Shown: positions 38,970-50,740 of the stretch, one piece after another
How positions within the stretch are numbered: position 1 is the first letter of the stretch
Layout: each line of letters starts with the position of its first letter
Source of the DNA: Xylaria sp. FL1777
Taxonomy: Eukaryota; Ascomycota; Sordariomycetes; Xylariales; Xylariaceae
Length of the DNA stretch: 64,000 nucleotides
Assembly: GCA_022578965.1 (NCBI GenBank)
Contig: MU400689.1
Span: 1-64,000, forward strand
Reading direction: 5' to 3'
Notes under the pieces: model-generated
The model's input: only the letters and a program-made list of their open reading frames with translations
What the model was told of the DNA's origin: nothing
The model's database searches: none
Position numbers and translations under genes: made by a program

Positions 38970-40430
38970 ATGCGCTTCTCGGCCGGCGTGCTCACGCACT
39001 ATGCACTTGTTGCCGTCGACGTCGTCGTTGCAACGAGTGGCGGTGGAAATACGTTGGGCCAGCTCGCCCTGGATAAGCTGTTGAGGGATGCCCGCGACGT
39101 CCTCGGCGGATGGGACGAAGAGGCTGCCTCGACCATCTCGACCACCTATGGACACGGACACGGGTATGCGTACAACAAGTACGCCCGCTGGATGGCGGGG
39201 CTGCCGGACTCGACGCCCCTAGCGCATCTCAGCATCCCCGGCACCCACGACGCCGCGACGTGGAACTACACGCAGACGACGCAGGACGGGCTCGCCGCTG
39301 CGACGCGCTGCGACGGCACGACGCCCCGGCCCGCGCGCGTCTACCGGTGCCAGCGGAAGAGCGTGCTCGCGGCCCTCGAGGCCGGCATCCGCTTCTTCGA
39401 CCTGCGGTTCGCCCTCGACCCGCTCGACGCCCGGCTCGTCTTCTGGCACGGCCCCGCGCTGCTGTCCGCCGCCGCCGCCGTCGAGGACGTGCTGTTCGGC
39501 TTCTACGCCTGGCTGGACCACCACCCCGAGGAGATGGTCCTGCTCAGCTTCCAGTACGAGGCGGGCACCAGGGTCAACGCCACGAGCGACGCCGTCGTGC
39601 AGAGGATGCTGTTCGATGCCCTCACTTCTGATGTGGCCGCTCGGTATGTGCACCAGGGACGTGGGACGCTGGGGACGCTGGGAGAAGTGAGGGGGAAGAT
39701 TGGTGAGTCCTTTTTATTTTCCTTTTTCTTCCTTTCTTCCTTTCCTCCTTCCTTTTTTTTTTTTTATATATTACTCGCTTGGAACTTGCTCTTCTTGAGA
39801 GTGTGAGAGGATACTGGTAGGGGCTTGCTTGACCAACCACTCGAAAGCTTTTCCATGTTCTGAGATACTGCCGAGTCCCGCACCGCCGGCGCTTACTGAC
39901 GCGGGGGTCCTCCAGTGCTGTTTCGCCGGTTCGATCTAAATATGCTCCCGCCCGAGTTCGAGAACGCCATCCCCGGCCTGCACATGGCGCCGGGCAAGTG
40001 GATCGACAACTCCAGGGGGTTCGAGCTCGTCTACAACGACTCTGTCGCTGCTGCCGGGGGCGGTGCCGGGACGGTGTTCATCGAGGACTTCTATCACCCC
40101 GATAACGCCACCACGGTCGAGGAGAACATCGAGGCGAAATTCGCCGCCGTCGAATCCCACCTTCGACAGGCGGCCGCGGAGCACCTAGATAGCCTTTTCG
40201 TGACGTTCACATCCGGCACGCACGTCGAGATCAACCCTCCCGTGTACCCCGATGTCATGGCGCTCGGATCCGGCGGTGGACTCGGCGATTTGGGCCCGCC
40301 GGCCGTAGAAGGGATCAATCACAGGCTGCTCGGGTTACTAGGAGAGCTGAAGGGGAGGAGGCTGGGGATCGTCATTATGGACTTTTTTGAGGAGCCTTCG
40401 GGCCTGATCGATCTTCTTCTTGACTTCTAG
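38970..40430 (+). CDS. PI-PLC X-domain protein (bacterial-type phosphatidylinositol phospholipase C fold)
   Basis: Two exons: 38,970-39,702 and 39,916-40,430. The 213-nt intron is rich in T (GTGAGT..TCCAG, CTGAC near the acceptor). Product 415 residues. The catalytic pair of this TIM-barrel family is present: His in SIPGTHDAATW (residue 93) and His in FWHGP (residue 160), with the supporting GIRFFDLRF block between. Late strands read KIVLFRRF, then GTVFIEDFYH and GIVIMDFFEEP. There is no Y domain, C2 or EF hand, so it is the short bacterial-type enzyme that cleaves PI or GPI-type lipids, not a eukaryotic signalling PLC. The N-terminus is moderately hydrophobic (residues 5-22), possibly a weak signal peptide. 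Exon 1 is strikingly G+C-rich with GC-ending codons, unlike neighbouring genes. Substrate is inferred from family only. Confidence 0.85.
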
Positions 40431-42227
40431 ATGTAGGCCGGGATTGTTATTTCGCGTCTGGCATTTCTTATCTAAAAATAACCCAGTTCTCTATATAGGG
40501 TACTCACGATAGTTGGGCAAAAGTTATTGATGGGAATAGCGTTTCGTCGATAAGTGCCTTTTCGACATGGGTGTAGTATGATAAAGATACTTCTTCCTGT
40601 GGGATTTAATAATATCGTAGGCAGATCATTAATTATAAAGCGTAAGTGAGTTGTCCAAAAGGTACAGAACATAATCACAAATATTCTTCCATCTGTAAGG
40701 CCGTTCCTCAACTTAAAGTACCTCTCACCCAGGGCTCCCTTAATCCTGCTTGATGGATTGAAAGTGAACTTGCAACTTTGTTTGGGGATTGTCTCATACA
40801 CCAAACTTGCCATATACCCCAAAAGGGAACTGTCTTTTCTCTACTTATTATCCCCTCCTTTCCATCTTCTGCTGGAGGGTCTGTCTAAGAGAGTTGAGTG
40901 TTTATTCATATAGAAGTAACTAGGTACTTAACTTGAATACATCACGGCTATCGTAAAAGTAGTCTATACTTCTCATCATAATATTGTCCCTCAGCTATCA
41001 GGAAGGTAAATTACCCTTGGATGCTAGGGAGAGTCAGTTAGCTGAGACAACAGTATCACGTCTCTGGAACTAATGCACTCTCGTCACATCGTGTCTAGCA
41101 GCAGCAGCACAGGGAGCACCGAGACAAAAATGCAGGCGCTTGTACTTTGGTCCTAACGATAAGACGACATCCTTGGTATCCGTTATATTTCCTTTTTTTT
41201 AGAGATACATGACGAGCGTTCTAACATCACATGTGTATGAACCATTTAGCATCCCCTTGGTGGCTGCGTTTTCCTCGCCTAGTAGATAATCTGGTGATCA
41301 TTTCTGCCGACGATACTGTGGGAACGAATGCAACAATGGGCGGGGAGAGCGTAATGTATCTGTCTCTGTTCATGATAGGCAATCTTGTTTGGTCCTAGGG
41401 AAAGCCTCATCCCGCTACCGTTTCGAGATGATACTCTCTATCAAGATCACTTCAACAGGTTTGTTTACTCTCCGTAGTCCGGCGATTGGTTGTCAATCAT
41501 TGGATTTTCAGGGTTTAATCTCGGTAGTTGATGGGGACTAGCAAACAGATAGCCAACACTCTCACAGCCGGGATGATACGTTATCTTGATTAGTAGTTGG
41601 CGGAGCTCGTTGATTCGCGCATTCATATCTTAGAACTTAGGGAGAGAATCTCGTCGGGTGGCGATGTTCATGCAGTCGTCAACGAGGTCGTCAACGGGCA
41701 GGGAGTTGTTGACCTCATTCCAGAGAAATTAACGAGGATGTCACCAAGACTTGCAACCATACTAGTACGTTATGTATGCTGTTACGTGGGCAGAACAACC
41801 TTCCTGTTTCAACGGAGTAGTATTGTGAGTCTTTCGTCCGGAAGAGGGTGACAACAAGTAGATTAGGCTAGGTGCGTGGGAGCCGATTGGACGTGTTGGG
41901 AGTCGTCATGTAGGACTTTCCAAGGAGGTCAATATTGACGATGACGCTGTGGCGTAGCTGGGTGTTATCCCGATGGGTTGTATGCATGCCCGGCGGGAGC
42001 TTTGGTGCAGGTATACCCGATCAGGACGCATATGTGACGTGATGCCTTAGGTCACGAATAACCTGATAATTGACGTTGTAGAGTGATAAGAAAGGGAGGG
42101 GAAAAGGGCAAAGGAAAAACAAGCCAAAACTTGGCAATTTAGTCAGAATACCACCATGGCAATGCGACCTGAATACATGAGACAATGGGGAGGGTTTTTT
42201 TGTTTTGTTTTTTTGAGGCCGCTTCAC

Positions 42228-42251
42228 AACGCCAACGCCAACGCCAACGCC
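42228..42251. repeat. (CCAACG)4 hexanucleotide repeat
   Basis: Four units of AACGCC in a row, directly after a T-rich tract. Confidence 0.85.
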
Positions 42252-43258
42252 TCAGCTGCGGCGGCTGTGCCTGAGCTGAAAACTCATTGATTGGAGAGCA
42301 ACGCCGCGTCAGCAGCCGCGCGCAAAAAGAATACAGAGTCTCTACCGGAGCGCAAGTAGATCAATACATAAAAATCAGCTATGGTGAATTATGGGTTCTC
42401 AATAGGGGGGAGGGAGAGCCGCCAAGAAGAGTACTGCAAGATAAGACGAACATTCAAAGACAACTTTGGAAACCAAGTTTTCGAAGACCAAGGACTCGGT
42501 TCGTCTCCAAGCGTATCCAGGCATCTCCAGGCTTCTCGTTCCTCTCTCTTCGTGCAGAGTCCCGTCCGTCCGTGCCCCCGCCACCCACTGGTGCCGGTAC
42601 TCATAGGCTGTGTGCATCCGATGTGATAGATGCACACATGTTCCGTAGCACCGCGTACCGTGGGAGGGGATGGCAGGTTCGTTGCCGCCTGCTCCCATTA
42701 GGCCAGGCCAAAGGAACTGGACAAAGACTTGACGTATGTGCAGGTGGGTGGTATAGTTGGAGCTGTAGACGCAGTACTACACGTGTAGATGGTTGGAGGC
42801 AAATTTCCAAGGCATCATATCATGAACCACGGACGCATACTACGCTACACTACACCGCACTACTGAGTACAGCACTGTTGGGGAGCGGGTGGGCTGCATA
42901 CTGACGACTGACGACTGACGACGATCGAGATTGATGATATGTGTATACTAGTTTAGCACGTTGCTTTAAATTGGTGAGTCAAATGCACTGGTCGATAAGA
43001 TGAAGGACCGAGAAGAGCCGCATGGGTTTAAACGAACCACCGGAGCATCGTGTATGTAAACCCTGCAACAGCCGAGGCATGCTATATACTATATACTTGG
43101 GTATGTAGGTATATAGGTAGGTACCTAAGTAGTATGATACGGTATACTATACCCTACCTTAGGTTAGGTAGGTAACATGCTACCGGTACCTTACTATAAA
43201 TGTATAGATTGCCGTAGCGTATGTATACGTATACCTTAGTAAACATGGCAAATATAGT

Positions 43259-43294
43259 GTGTGAATTAATGTGTGAATTAGTGTGTGAATACAT
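43259..43294. repeat. 12-bp tandem repeat, three units
   Basis: Three adjacent units of GTGTGAATTAAT with changes only at the ends of units two and three. Confidence 0.85.
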
Positions 43295-45499
43295 ATACTA
43301 TGATATTACCTAGTGTCTACTGCGTATGTAGTCTATGGTGGGTAAGTAGAGGGGTGGAGAGGTGAAGGGGTCTCGTGATAAGCTATTTGTTCTCCGGTAC
43401 GCTAGAATGCATGTCAAAAGCTTACCTACAGGCCCGAATCCGGTACTATCCAGGCTAGCTACTAGACAGGTAGCATGGCGCGTTTCGAAATGCTCCCGAG
43501 CAAGCCAGCAGATCCTGCCTATTAAGGGGCAGGATTTTCAACGCTTTCCAAGTTTTTGCAAAGAGCTGCGCAAGGATTGATCGGATCGAAGCCGGTGGGT
43601 GGGCTGGCTGGCGGTTCGCTCTACTGCGTACACTACACTTACGCAGTACCTAGGTACGCATACACGTGTACGGGACACTATCTAAAATAGGTAGTGTACT
43701 ACTGCATACTACCGTACCTACAGAGTAGTACTGCACAGTGCACCGCATACTCGACGAACAGTTGACCTGGCCCGGTCGCCCCCATTTCTCCTTCCAGTGA
43801 TCGGCGGCGGGAAAACTAGAAAAATGGAAGATCAAAGCTGGTGCATTCGCTGGGGGTTACTTCGATCCTGATCTGTTGACCACGCCGATTAGATTCCATT
43901 ACATGTATACCTCCTGACTCGCTTAGATGCGTACAGCTGGGAAAAGCTGGGACGGAGAGAGCGGATGCGTACATATACAGTACATAGGAGGCACACTTGG
44001 TACGTAGTAAGTAAGTATGTAGAAAGGGGGCGGCGGGCAACCGAGCGGCGGTTATCATACCAATGGGTGTATTTTTGTGGCTTACCTACAACACAACTGA
44101 TGGGAGGTTGCCGTGGAGGTACTCATACATATGGGGAGTTGTCGTAGTACACAGTAGGCTAGATATGTCAACTCTATAATAATACAGGTATGATGATATG
44201 CGTAGCAACAAACTTAAAAGCACGCTAGAATTAAGCTACCTAACTAGGCAGATACGCAGTATCTAGACGGAATTGGGACTAGCGTGCCTAGCAAAAGATC
44301 ATCTCAGGGGTAGGTAATAGGTAATGTCAGGGGTATTGCGAGGGTGCCAGCAGCCACTACTGCAGGGTAGGGGTATTCAAGCGTACCTTGCAGCATTTTC
44401 GGTCGATTGATTTAGGGGGAGGAAAACAGAGACTCTTCATTGGTTGGGCTGCCCACATTCTGTTTCAAACCATGCAGTGAGCGTTGAAAAAAAAAATTAA
44501 GGGAAAATCGATTGGAGGAGAGTGCTGCTAGTATAGCAGGTAGTAATAGCATAGGTAGATAATTGACAGCTTTGGTTAACAGGATGCTCTCTTGCAATTG
44601 AACAGCACAGAACATGTTGCAGGTACTATATATATTAAGTACTTATGCGTATGGAAAATACCACTCTACTGTTAGGCTCATGTACTTTGTAGTAATAATG
44701 CAGTGCTTGCAGCTGGGGTTTTTAAAGAGGAGTTCAAAGAGGAGTCTTGGGAGGTATTACATGTAGGTACGCCGTGATAGCGATTGGTAATTCTAGCGCC
44801 AGCTTCCACGTACCTAGCACCTTACCTAGTACCTTACGCGCACAATGCCTACACTAGGTACAATGGTCTTCCGCGGGTCCTCCGGGATGGCCCCACTCGT
44901 CCATGAACCTACCAACCCATCTGGGCTATCTAAAAAGGAACCTGGACTTGTTGAGCCTGTCGTCTCAGATTGCGCCACATATCCACCACTCCACTACTCT
45001 CAACGCAAGTCATGTTCATCATGTTCATCCCGTGTAGCGTCACCGGTGCGCTGGAAACTCTGGTAGCGCCCTACGCTAGAGCACTTGTTTCCCGCCAACA
45101 ACAGGTTTCTGAACTTGAACTAGTGTGCCTGCCAGATACTACCTAAGCTACATACCAATACTATAATACTATATACATATGTACTACTTGAGGTCGTGAT
45201 GGCAAAATGGAGGCCGACGACTGGGCTGCATTCTGCAGTATTCAATCCAATCCTGTTTACACTTCCTTACTGCGTAGACAGGGCTTTCTTGCTGCGCCGT
45301 TTTTTTTTTTGTTTTTTCTTCCCTCTCTTTCTTCCATGATGCGGTGAGATCTGACAGTATAGAGATTAGGTACACCTTTCGGTGGACTTGAGACAGAGTG
45401 GCTTTCTTTCAGCCCACGTTCTCTAGTTCTCGCCTGCAATCTATCTATCTAGGAACCCACAACTCTTAGCACTCCCAGCTGACTAGCCATCCGCCTAAT

Positions 45500-45575
45500 C
45501 TCCTCTTTTCTGTCTTTCTTTCTTTTTTTTTTTGTTCTCTCTTTGATCTCTATCTCTCTCTTTCTCTCTTTACTG
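45500..45575 (+). repeat. pyrimidine-rich (CT/T) tract
   Basis: Run of T and CT repeats. Such tracts are common just upstream of fungal transcription starts, but this one is 1 kb from the next start codon, so a promoter role is only a guess. Confidence 0.5.
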
Positions 45576-46601
45576 AGTATAATAATAAGGTTTGTACGTA
45601 GTAACTGATTAAAAAGAGCCTAGTTTAAAGAGAGGCTCGGCGAGAAAGGAGAAGAGAAAAGAATAAACAGAAAAATGTACCTGTTTCTCTCCCTCGGGTG
45701 CCATTGCCACATCATGGACCCCTGCTACTGCATTCCTGGTAGGTATTGTATCCCTACCTACATACAGTCAGGTACGCTCGGGGACAAGCCAGCATACTGT
45801 AGGTACTGTAGGTGGCAGTACGCTACTTACTGCGTACATGTAAGTAGAATATACCTAGGTACATGTCACCGAGCTACAGGCCCCCATCTCGGCCTTTTGT
45901 CCTTGACAGCGCTACCGCCGGAGTTCAGTCCTGGTGACTAGAGCGCTTCTGCCCTACTTACATAGTCGACTGCAAATCTGGCCGGAGTTGAACAACCCCC
46001 CCGGGCACATTCTCGACTCCCGACCGGATGGCATCCCATCCCCCTGTCTGTAGGTACCCTACCTCCCTTACCTACTACCTACCTACCTAGGCAGGTACGT
46101 ACACTGCTGTTCGCTTGTACTGTGTATCCTTAGTATATTACCTCGTTCATCTTCCCAGCCTCGACCATGGGCCCTTTCTTCTCCCTCTCCATCTCATCTC
46201 ACTCCTCGTGACGATTTGGTTGTGTGTCGGGCTCCTGCCTTTTACAGTCTTTTCTCTGTTCAGTCTTTCCGTGCTCTGCCGGGTCAGTCCTCCATTCATT
46301 AAACCTCAAACACACTCTTTGTTGTTTGGTCCATTCTTTATAGTGGCGAGCCACTCTCCCTGACAAGCCCTCCGACTCTGAGTCTATATCCAGCCATCTT
46401 TACATCTTTACATAGTCTGGCTTCGCCTGTCGAGATATTTTCCATTCCCCAACGCTGCTCCGGTATCAGCTTTCGCAAGAGAAACCCTTCCTTTCTTTAA
46501 AGACGGTTGCTTAACATCTGCCCACATTTCGTCACATCCTTTGACATCAGTCTTCTTGACACATCCGTCGACAAACATCAACCACAAGAACAAGAGCAAA
46601 T

Positions 46602-48158
46602 ATGAGATTCACTACCACCACGGCTTTGGCCGCTATGGCCGCTCTGGCCTCGGCCAAGGACTCGCGTACCTTTGCCGTTCTCCGCTTCAACGGTGACGGC
46701 TTCTTGACCGAGGGTCCCATAGACCCTGTCGTCAACCCCGGTGCTGAGGCTACCCACTACCACGGTATCATGGGAGGAAGCAACTTCGGTGCCACCGTTG
46801 AGGGGGATCAGCTGATTAGCTCCAATTGCACAACTGCCAAGATCAAGAACGACAAGAGTAACTACTGGGTTCCTCCCGTCTTCTTCCAGGATCCTAAAAA
46901 TGGCACCTTCCAGAAGGTCCCTCTGTTCTACATGAATGTGTACTACTTCTTCGAGGCCACTGACGACGATATCAAGCCTTTCCCCATTGGCCTGAAGATG
47001 TTGAGCGGTGATTCAAAGACGAGGTCGCCTCCCAAGTCTGGCGGTGCCCTCAATCTCGACCCCGATAACGGAGTGCCGATCAATTCTGTGCAATGGACAT
47101 GTCCACGATCGAGCTACAACCCCCCCTCGTATCCTGTCAACTCGGATGGATCTACTGCTGGTATAGTTGATCCTAACAACAAAGGATCTGGTGCCGGGTT
47201 TCCTTTGTACCCTTGTGATGGTTATGCCTCGCCTCTGCGTCAAGACATCCACTTCCCTTCGTGCTACAACCCTGCAGCTGGCCTAGACGACCACGAAAAT
47301 AACATGAAGTTCCCCTCCAACGTAGGTTTCAAGCAGAACTGCCCCAAGGGCTGGATCCATGTTCCGCACATCTTCTATGAGGTGTACTGGAACACACCAC
47401 TTTTCGACGACTACTGGACACCCGATGGGAAGAACCAGCCCTTTGTTCTCGCCACTGGTGACGCTACCGGTTACAGTTCTCATGGTGACTTCATATCTGG
47501 ATGGGACCAAAACACGCTGCAGACCATCATCAGCACTTGCGATGCTGGTGACAGTGGCATGGACCAGTGCCCACAGATCCCCGGCGGCTTAAATACCGTC
47601 AACGACTGCAAGATTGACCCCGCTTTCGGTAAGGTTTTGTTGAAAGGGCAAGTACTTACTGAGCTTCCTGTCGTGGGTGACGTTATTACCGGTTGGGGTA
47701 GGGGTGGTGTCACTGGTGGCTCTGTCAACCCCCCGGCCGTCTCCTCCCAGTCTTCACCTCAGTCTTCACCCAAGACTTCCGCCGCTGCATCCACACCTGC
47801 AAGTGCTGCTCAGAGTGCTACTGAGACGGCTGCTACGAGTGTTAACCCGAAAGAGAGTGATGCCGCATCTCCTACTGTCCAGGCTGAGGCTACCACCAGT
47901 TCTCCCGGTGGTGCTTTTATCGAGTCCTCCAGCCCTTCCTCGCCTGCTACCGATGCCCCGGCGACTACACCAGCCTCTGACCCAACCATGGCTGGTGGTT
48001 ACCCAAATATTAAGACTATCTGGGATATCGTCACCGTCACCGTTACTACTACTGTCGCCGAACCTGAACCCACGCAGGCTTTGCATCGCCGTGTTCCAAA
48101 GCACTCGCACGGTCATGTTGCCCGCCATCTCGCTGGTAGCTTTGCCGCTCGCCGTTAA
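46602..48158 (+). CDS. secreted DUF1996 protein with Ser/Thr-rich tail
   Basis: Single exon, 518 residues. Cleavable signal peptide MRFTTTTALAAMAALASA. The DUF1996 domain (about residues 30-330) is recognised by its ordered blocks: AVLRFNGDGFLTEGPIDPVV, THYHGIMGGSNF, the YWVPPVFF block, FPIGLKMLSG, the WTCPRS block, FPLYPCDGYASPLRQDIHFPSC, the CPKGWIHVPHIFYEVYW block and SSHGDFISGWDQ. The family is fungal and secreted, often found beside WSC or carbohydrate-binding modules. Its biochemical role is unknown. After residue 370 comes an approximately 100-residue Ser/Thr/Pro/Ala-rich region, probably O-glycosylated, then a basic tail ending AARR. There is no GPI signal or membrane segment at the end. 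Start supported by the signal peptide and an A at -3. Convergent with the Rcm1 gene. Confidence 0.88.
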   Translation: MRFTTTTALAAMAALASAKDSRTFAVLRFNGDGFLTEGPIDPVVNPGAEATHYHGIMGGSNFGATVEGDQLISSNCTTAKIKNDKSNYWVPPVFFQDPKNGTFQKVPLFYMNVYYFFEATDDDIKPFPIGLKMLSGDSKTRSPPKSGGALNLDPDNGVPINSVQWTCPRSSYNPPSYPVNSDGSTAGIVDPNNKGSGAGFPLYPCDGYASPLRQDIHFPSCYNPAAGLDDHENNMKFPSNVGFKQNCPKGWIHVPHIFYEVYWNTPLFDDYWTPDGKNQPFVLATGDATGYSSHGDFISGWDQNTLQTIISTCDAGDSGMDQCPQIPGGLNTVNDCKIDPAFGKVLLKGQVLTELPVVGDVITGWGRGGVTGGSVNPPAVSSQSSPQSSPKTSAAASTPASAAQSATETAATSVNPKESDAASPTVQAEATTSSPGGAFIESSSPSSPATDAPATTPASDPTMAGGYPNIKTIWDIVTVTVTTTVAEPEPTQALHRRVPKHSHGHVARHLAGSFAARR

Positions 48159-48892
48159 TTCTTCTATACTTGCCTAGAAATACTTTCATATTCGTGTATA
48201 CAAAGTTTCTTAGGGGTATAAGGAGGGCATGTTAGGGTATTTTTGGCCCTCTACAAGTTGAGCGCACATATTACAAATCAGCGAGGAAATGGTAGCAACA
48301 ACCAACTTTCTAACGCTGCACGAATGCTATGAAGACAACATCATATTTTTGACCGGCAAAATCAGTGTGCATGTGTTAGCGATGGGGTCTATTCAGTACT
48401 TTGTTCATATTTCTTGGAGGAGTTGCACTGACTCCTTTTTTGGGTTTGGTCGATGTGATCTGGTCTTGGATAGCGAGGGAGGGAAAGTGAGGTCTTCGAT
48501 TCGTTTTGTATATTCTTTTTTAAACAATGAATTTGAAATGCTACAGACCTTTTTCATGTCATTCTAGTTCTATTGAAATACTTGCTGGTCCGAAATCGCT
48601 GTATTTTACTTAACTCCCTAGAGACTTGAATTGCTGTTTTGGGTAAGATCTCAACTTTGAACACATGGTTCATGGTTTCCGGAGCATTGCGCGCGCCTGT
48701 ACAGGAGTAACGGCGTAAGCATGCTATACATATGTCTTTGTTGTAGCATATGTACGCCCCTGTAGAGGTAGTGTTTTTTTTGGGTTCTTTTTTTGGGTTG
48801 TTTAAGTGCAAAGTAGTTATTATGATTCACTTCCTCATGCATAGCCCCAACAGTTGCCTCTAAGGCTTCTAGCGGTGTTGCTGGGTTCAGCA
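48159..48892. other. convergent intergenic region
   Basis: About 0.7 kb between the 3' ends of the DUF1996 gene (+) and the Rcm1 gene (-). Two T-rich runs each followed by GGGTT near 48,772-48,802. No gene supported. Confidence 0.5.
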
Positions 48893-50740
48893 TCAATCGG
48901 CAAAACCGTCCCATTCCTCTGCATCAGAGCCGCTTCTATCGCTTTCTATATTGGAATTCCTAGCGCCATCAGAGTCCCTGGTAGTTCCGTTCGAGGCGTC
49001 TTTCGGGTCGGCTACCCTAGCCCCTGAGCTATTTTGTATGGCCTTATTCTCATTTATTGTTGGATCTTGGTGTGTTGCTCCCTTTGGCCCAGACTTCTCG
49101 TCCCTGATAGTGCCCTTGTTCTCACCGACTTCAGCTCCAGCGTCCCTGACGAATCCGGCTACGAAGAACCCCATGACGCCTCGCCCGTCGTCTTGGTACG
49201 AGCGGATACACGCCTCGGCAACCTCTTCGTCGCCACTGCTGGCTTGGAGGGACCCCCGGACCGGCCACTCGCGCATTCCTCGTACTTGTTGATCCCGCTT
49301 CATCATCCGCCATCCCCTTCTCACGGCAATATCGGATTGAAGCGCCTTCAAGACCACGTGCTCGTTCTCCTCGGCGTCAATGGAGCATGTTGAGTATGTC
49401 ACTTTCCGAGCCGCGGGGAACATGAAAGCGTGCAGGAGAAGCGTCAGCTGAAATGAGGACAAGGCCTCCAATCGCAGTTTCATCTCTTTCTCGGAAGAAA
49501 CCACTGTTTCTCTTCCGTCGTCGTCGACTAATATTTGGCGCCGACTTTCGTCTCCCGTGCTATCTTCTCGCTTCCGCTTGCGATTCTTGTCGAGAGCTGG
49601 TGACTTCGCTGCTGCACCGGCTTGCTGTGGGAGATGAATGGTTGGCATGGTGTCTCTGCCGACTATCCCACTGCCAGAGCAGCTTGGGTCTAAAAGTAGA
49701 GCACCGACGTTTTTGTATAATGGGGCGGTTGGGTCAACTTTCAGAAAATCCCGCCCTAGGCTCATCCGCGTGATCTCCTGGGCTCCCGCTATGTTCACCA
49801 TCTTTTCTAACGTGCGTGCGCGGTACTGATCTTTTTCAAATGCGTATACCTTTTGCGTGCACTCCTTACCGTCGACCACGTGCGACCTCACGATGGCCGC
49901 GACGTGGGTTGTCTTGTTCCCTGGGGCCGAGCACGAGTCGATGACGTCGCCATCTTCGGGCTTCGGATCTAGTAGAAATGCCGGGAAACAAGAGGCCTTG
50001 TCCTGTAGAATGACGGCGCCCGACGTGTAGGCGTGTGTCTTGGTGATCTCGAACGTGGGCGAGAGAGCGAGCAGGTTCGGCACGTGCTCATCAACGTAGA
50101 GTAATCTCCCTGTTGCCGAGCCGGTGATGACTTCTCTCACACTTTCTACCCGGGTGAAATCCTTGAACGTCGTATCCAGCTGGTCTTGCAACGTCGCCTT
50201 GAATGTGTTCACCCGGACCCAGCGGGGGTAGAGCTCAGCTTCGCCCAGAGACTCAGCAGTGACCAGCTGGCGCAATGCGTCAATAGACGCCGCTTTTCTT
50301 CGCACCCGGGCCCTGATTAGCTCTGCTGACAGACGAGCCTTGTGACGTTCAATAGCCACTCTCAAGCCGTGCGAGGCGGGTAGTGCAATGCCCTTCCGTG
50401 ATAAGAGGAAGTCATGGACGAGCAGGAGAGCAAGTAGTGGCGTGAGCTGTAAATGATTGATGAGAGACTATCACAACTGCCTATTATTTGAAAATGTGAA
50501 AAGGGGGTCTCATAGTAGATGCCTACATACCTTGCGTTCGTGACGAAGGAGCTCAGAGCTGTCTATGACCTCCTTGAGTACGGCGCTCCATTTACAGGTT
50601 TCCGAGGCGAGGGCATAGATTCGTTGCGGAGGCGACTTGACATGCTGTTTAGCTTTTTTTCCAAAAAGGCGAGTCTTCAGGTTACCGCCTGTCGATGACG
50701 GCGCCGACAAAATTTCAGCTGTCTCGTGATATAGAGACAT
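48893..50740 (-). CDS. rcm1: 25S rRNA cytosine-C5 methyltransferase Rcm1 (NSUN5 family)
   Basis: Two exons on the minus strand: 50,740-50,531 and 50,446-48,893, intron 84 nt (GTATGT..TTACAG). Product 587 residues. The RNA m5C methyltransferase core is complete. The SAM motif DSCSAPGNKTTH is at about residues 240-251. Motif IV DPSCSGSG (about 323-330) and motif VI YSTCS (about 421-425) carry the two cysteines used for catalysis and release. The splice joins ELLRHERK to LTPLLALLLVHDFLL, the conserved N-terminal part of Rcm1/NSUN5. In yeast Rcm1 methylates one cytosine of 25S rRNA in the nucleolus. An insertion rich in Lys/Arg/Asp/Glu lies between motifs IV and VI (about residues 345-390). The C-terminal 80 residues are low-complexity Asp/Asn/Ser-rich and probably disordered, longer than in yeast. 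Confidence 0.9.

Larger units (their letters stand above)
40431..46601. other. 6.2-kb gene-poor intergenic region
   Basis: No frame here has a recognisable domain. The longest (205 codons from 42,287) is Arg/Ser-rich, ends in low-complexity sequence, and lacks good codon structure. The region has many TAGG/TACC clusters (43,080-43,190; 45,740-45,860; 46,050-46,100), CT-rich tracts (45,500-45,570) and short tandems at 42,228 and 43,259. The last kilobase is the likely promoter and leader of the DUF1996 gene (CT-rich, ending at CAAATATG). No tRNA or rRNA gene seen. Confidence 0.5.

Noticed and set aside
42287..42904. 205-codon plus-strand frame in the gene-poor region
   Set aside because: Arg/Ser-rich, no domain, no plausible promoter or splice context, overlaps several equal-length frames. 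Kept only as a remote possibility.
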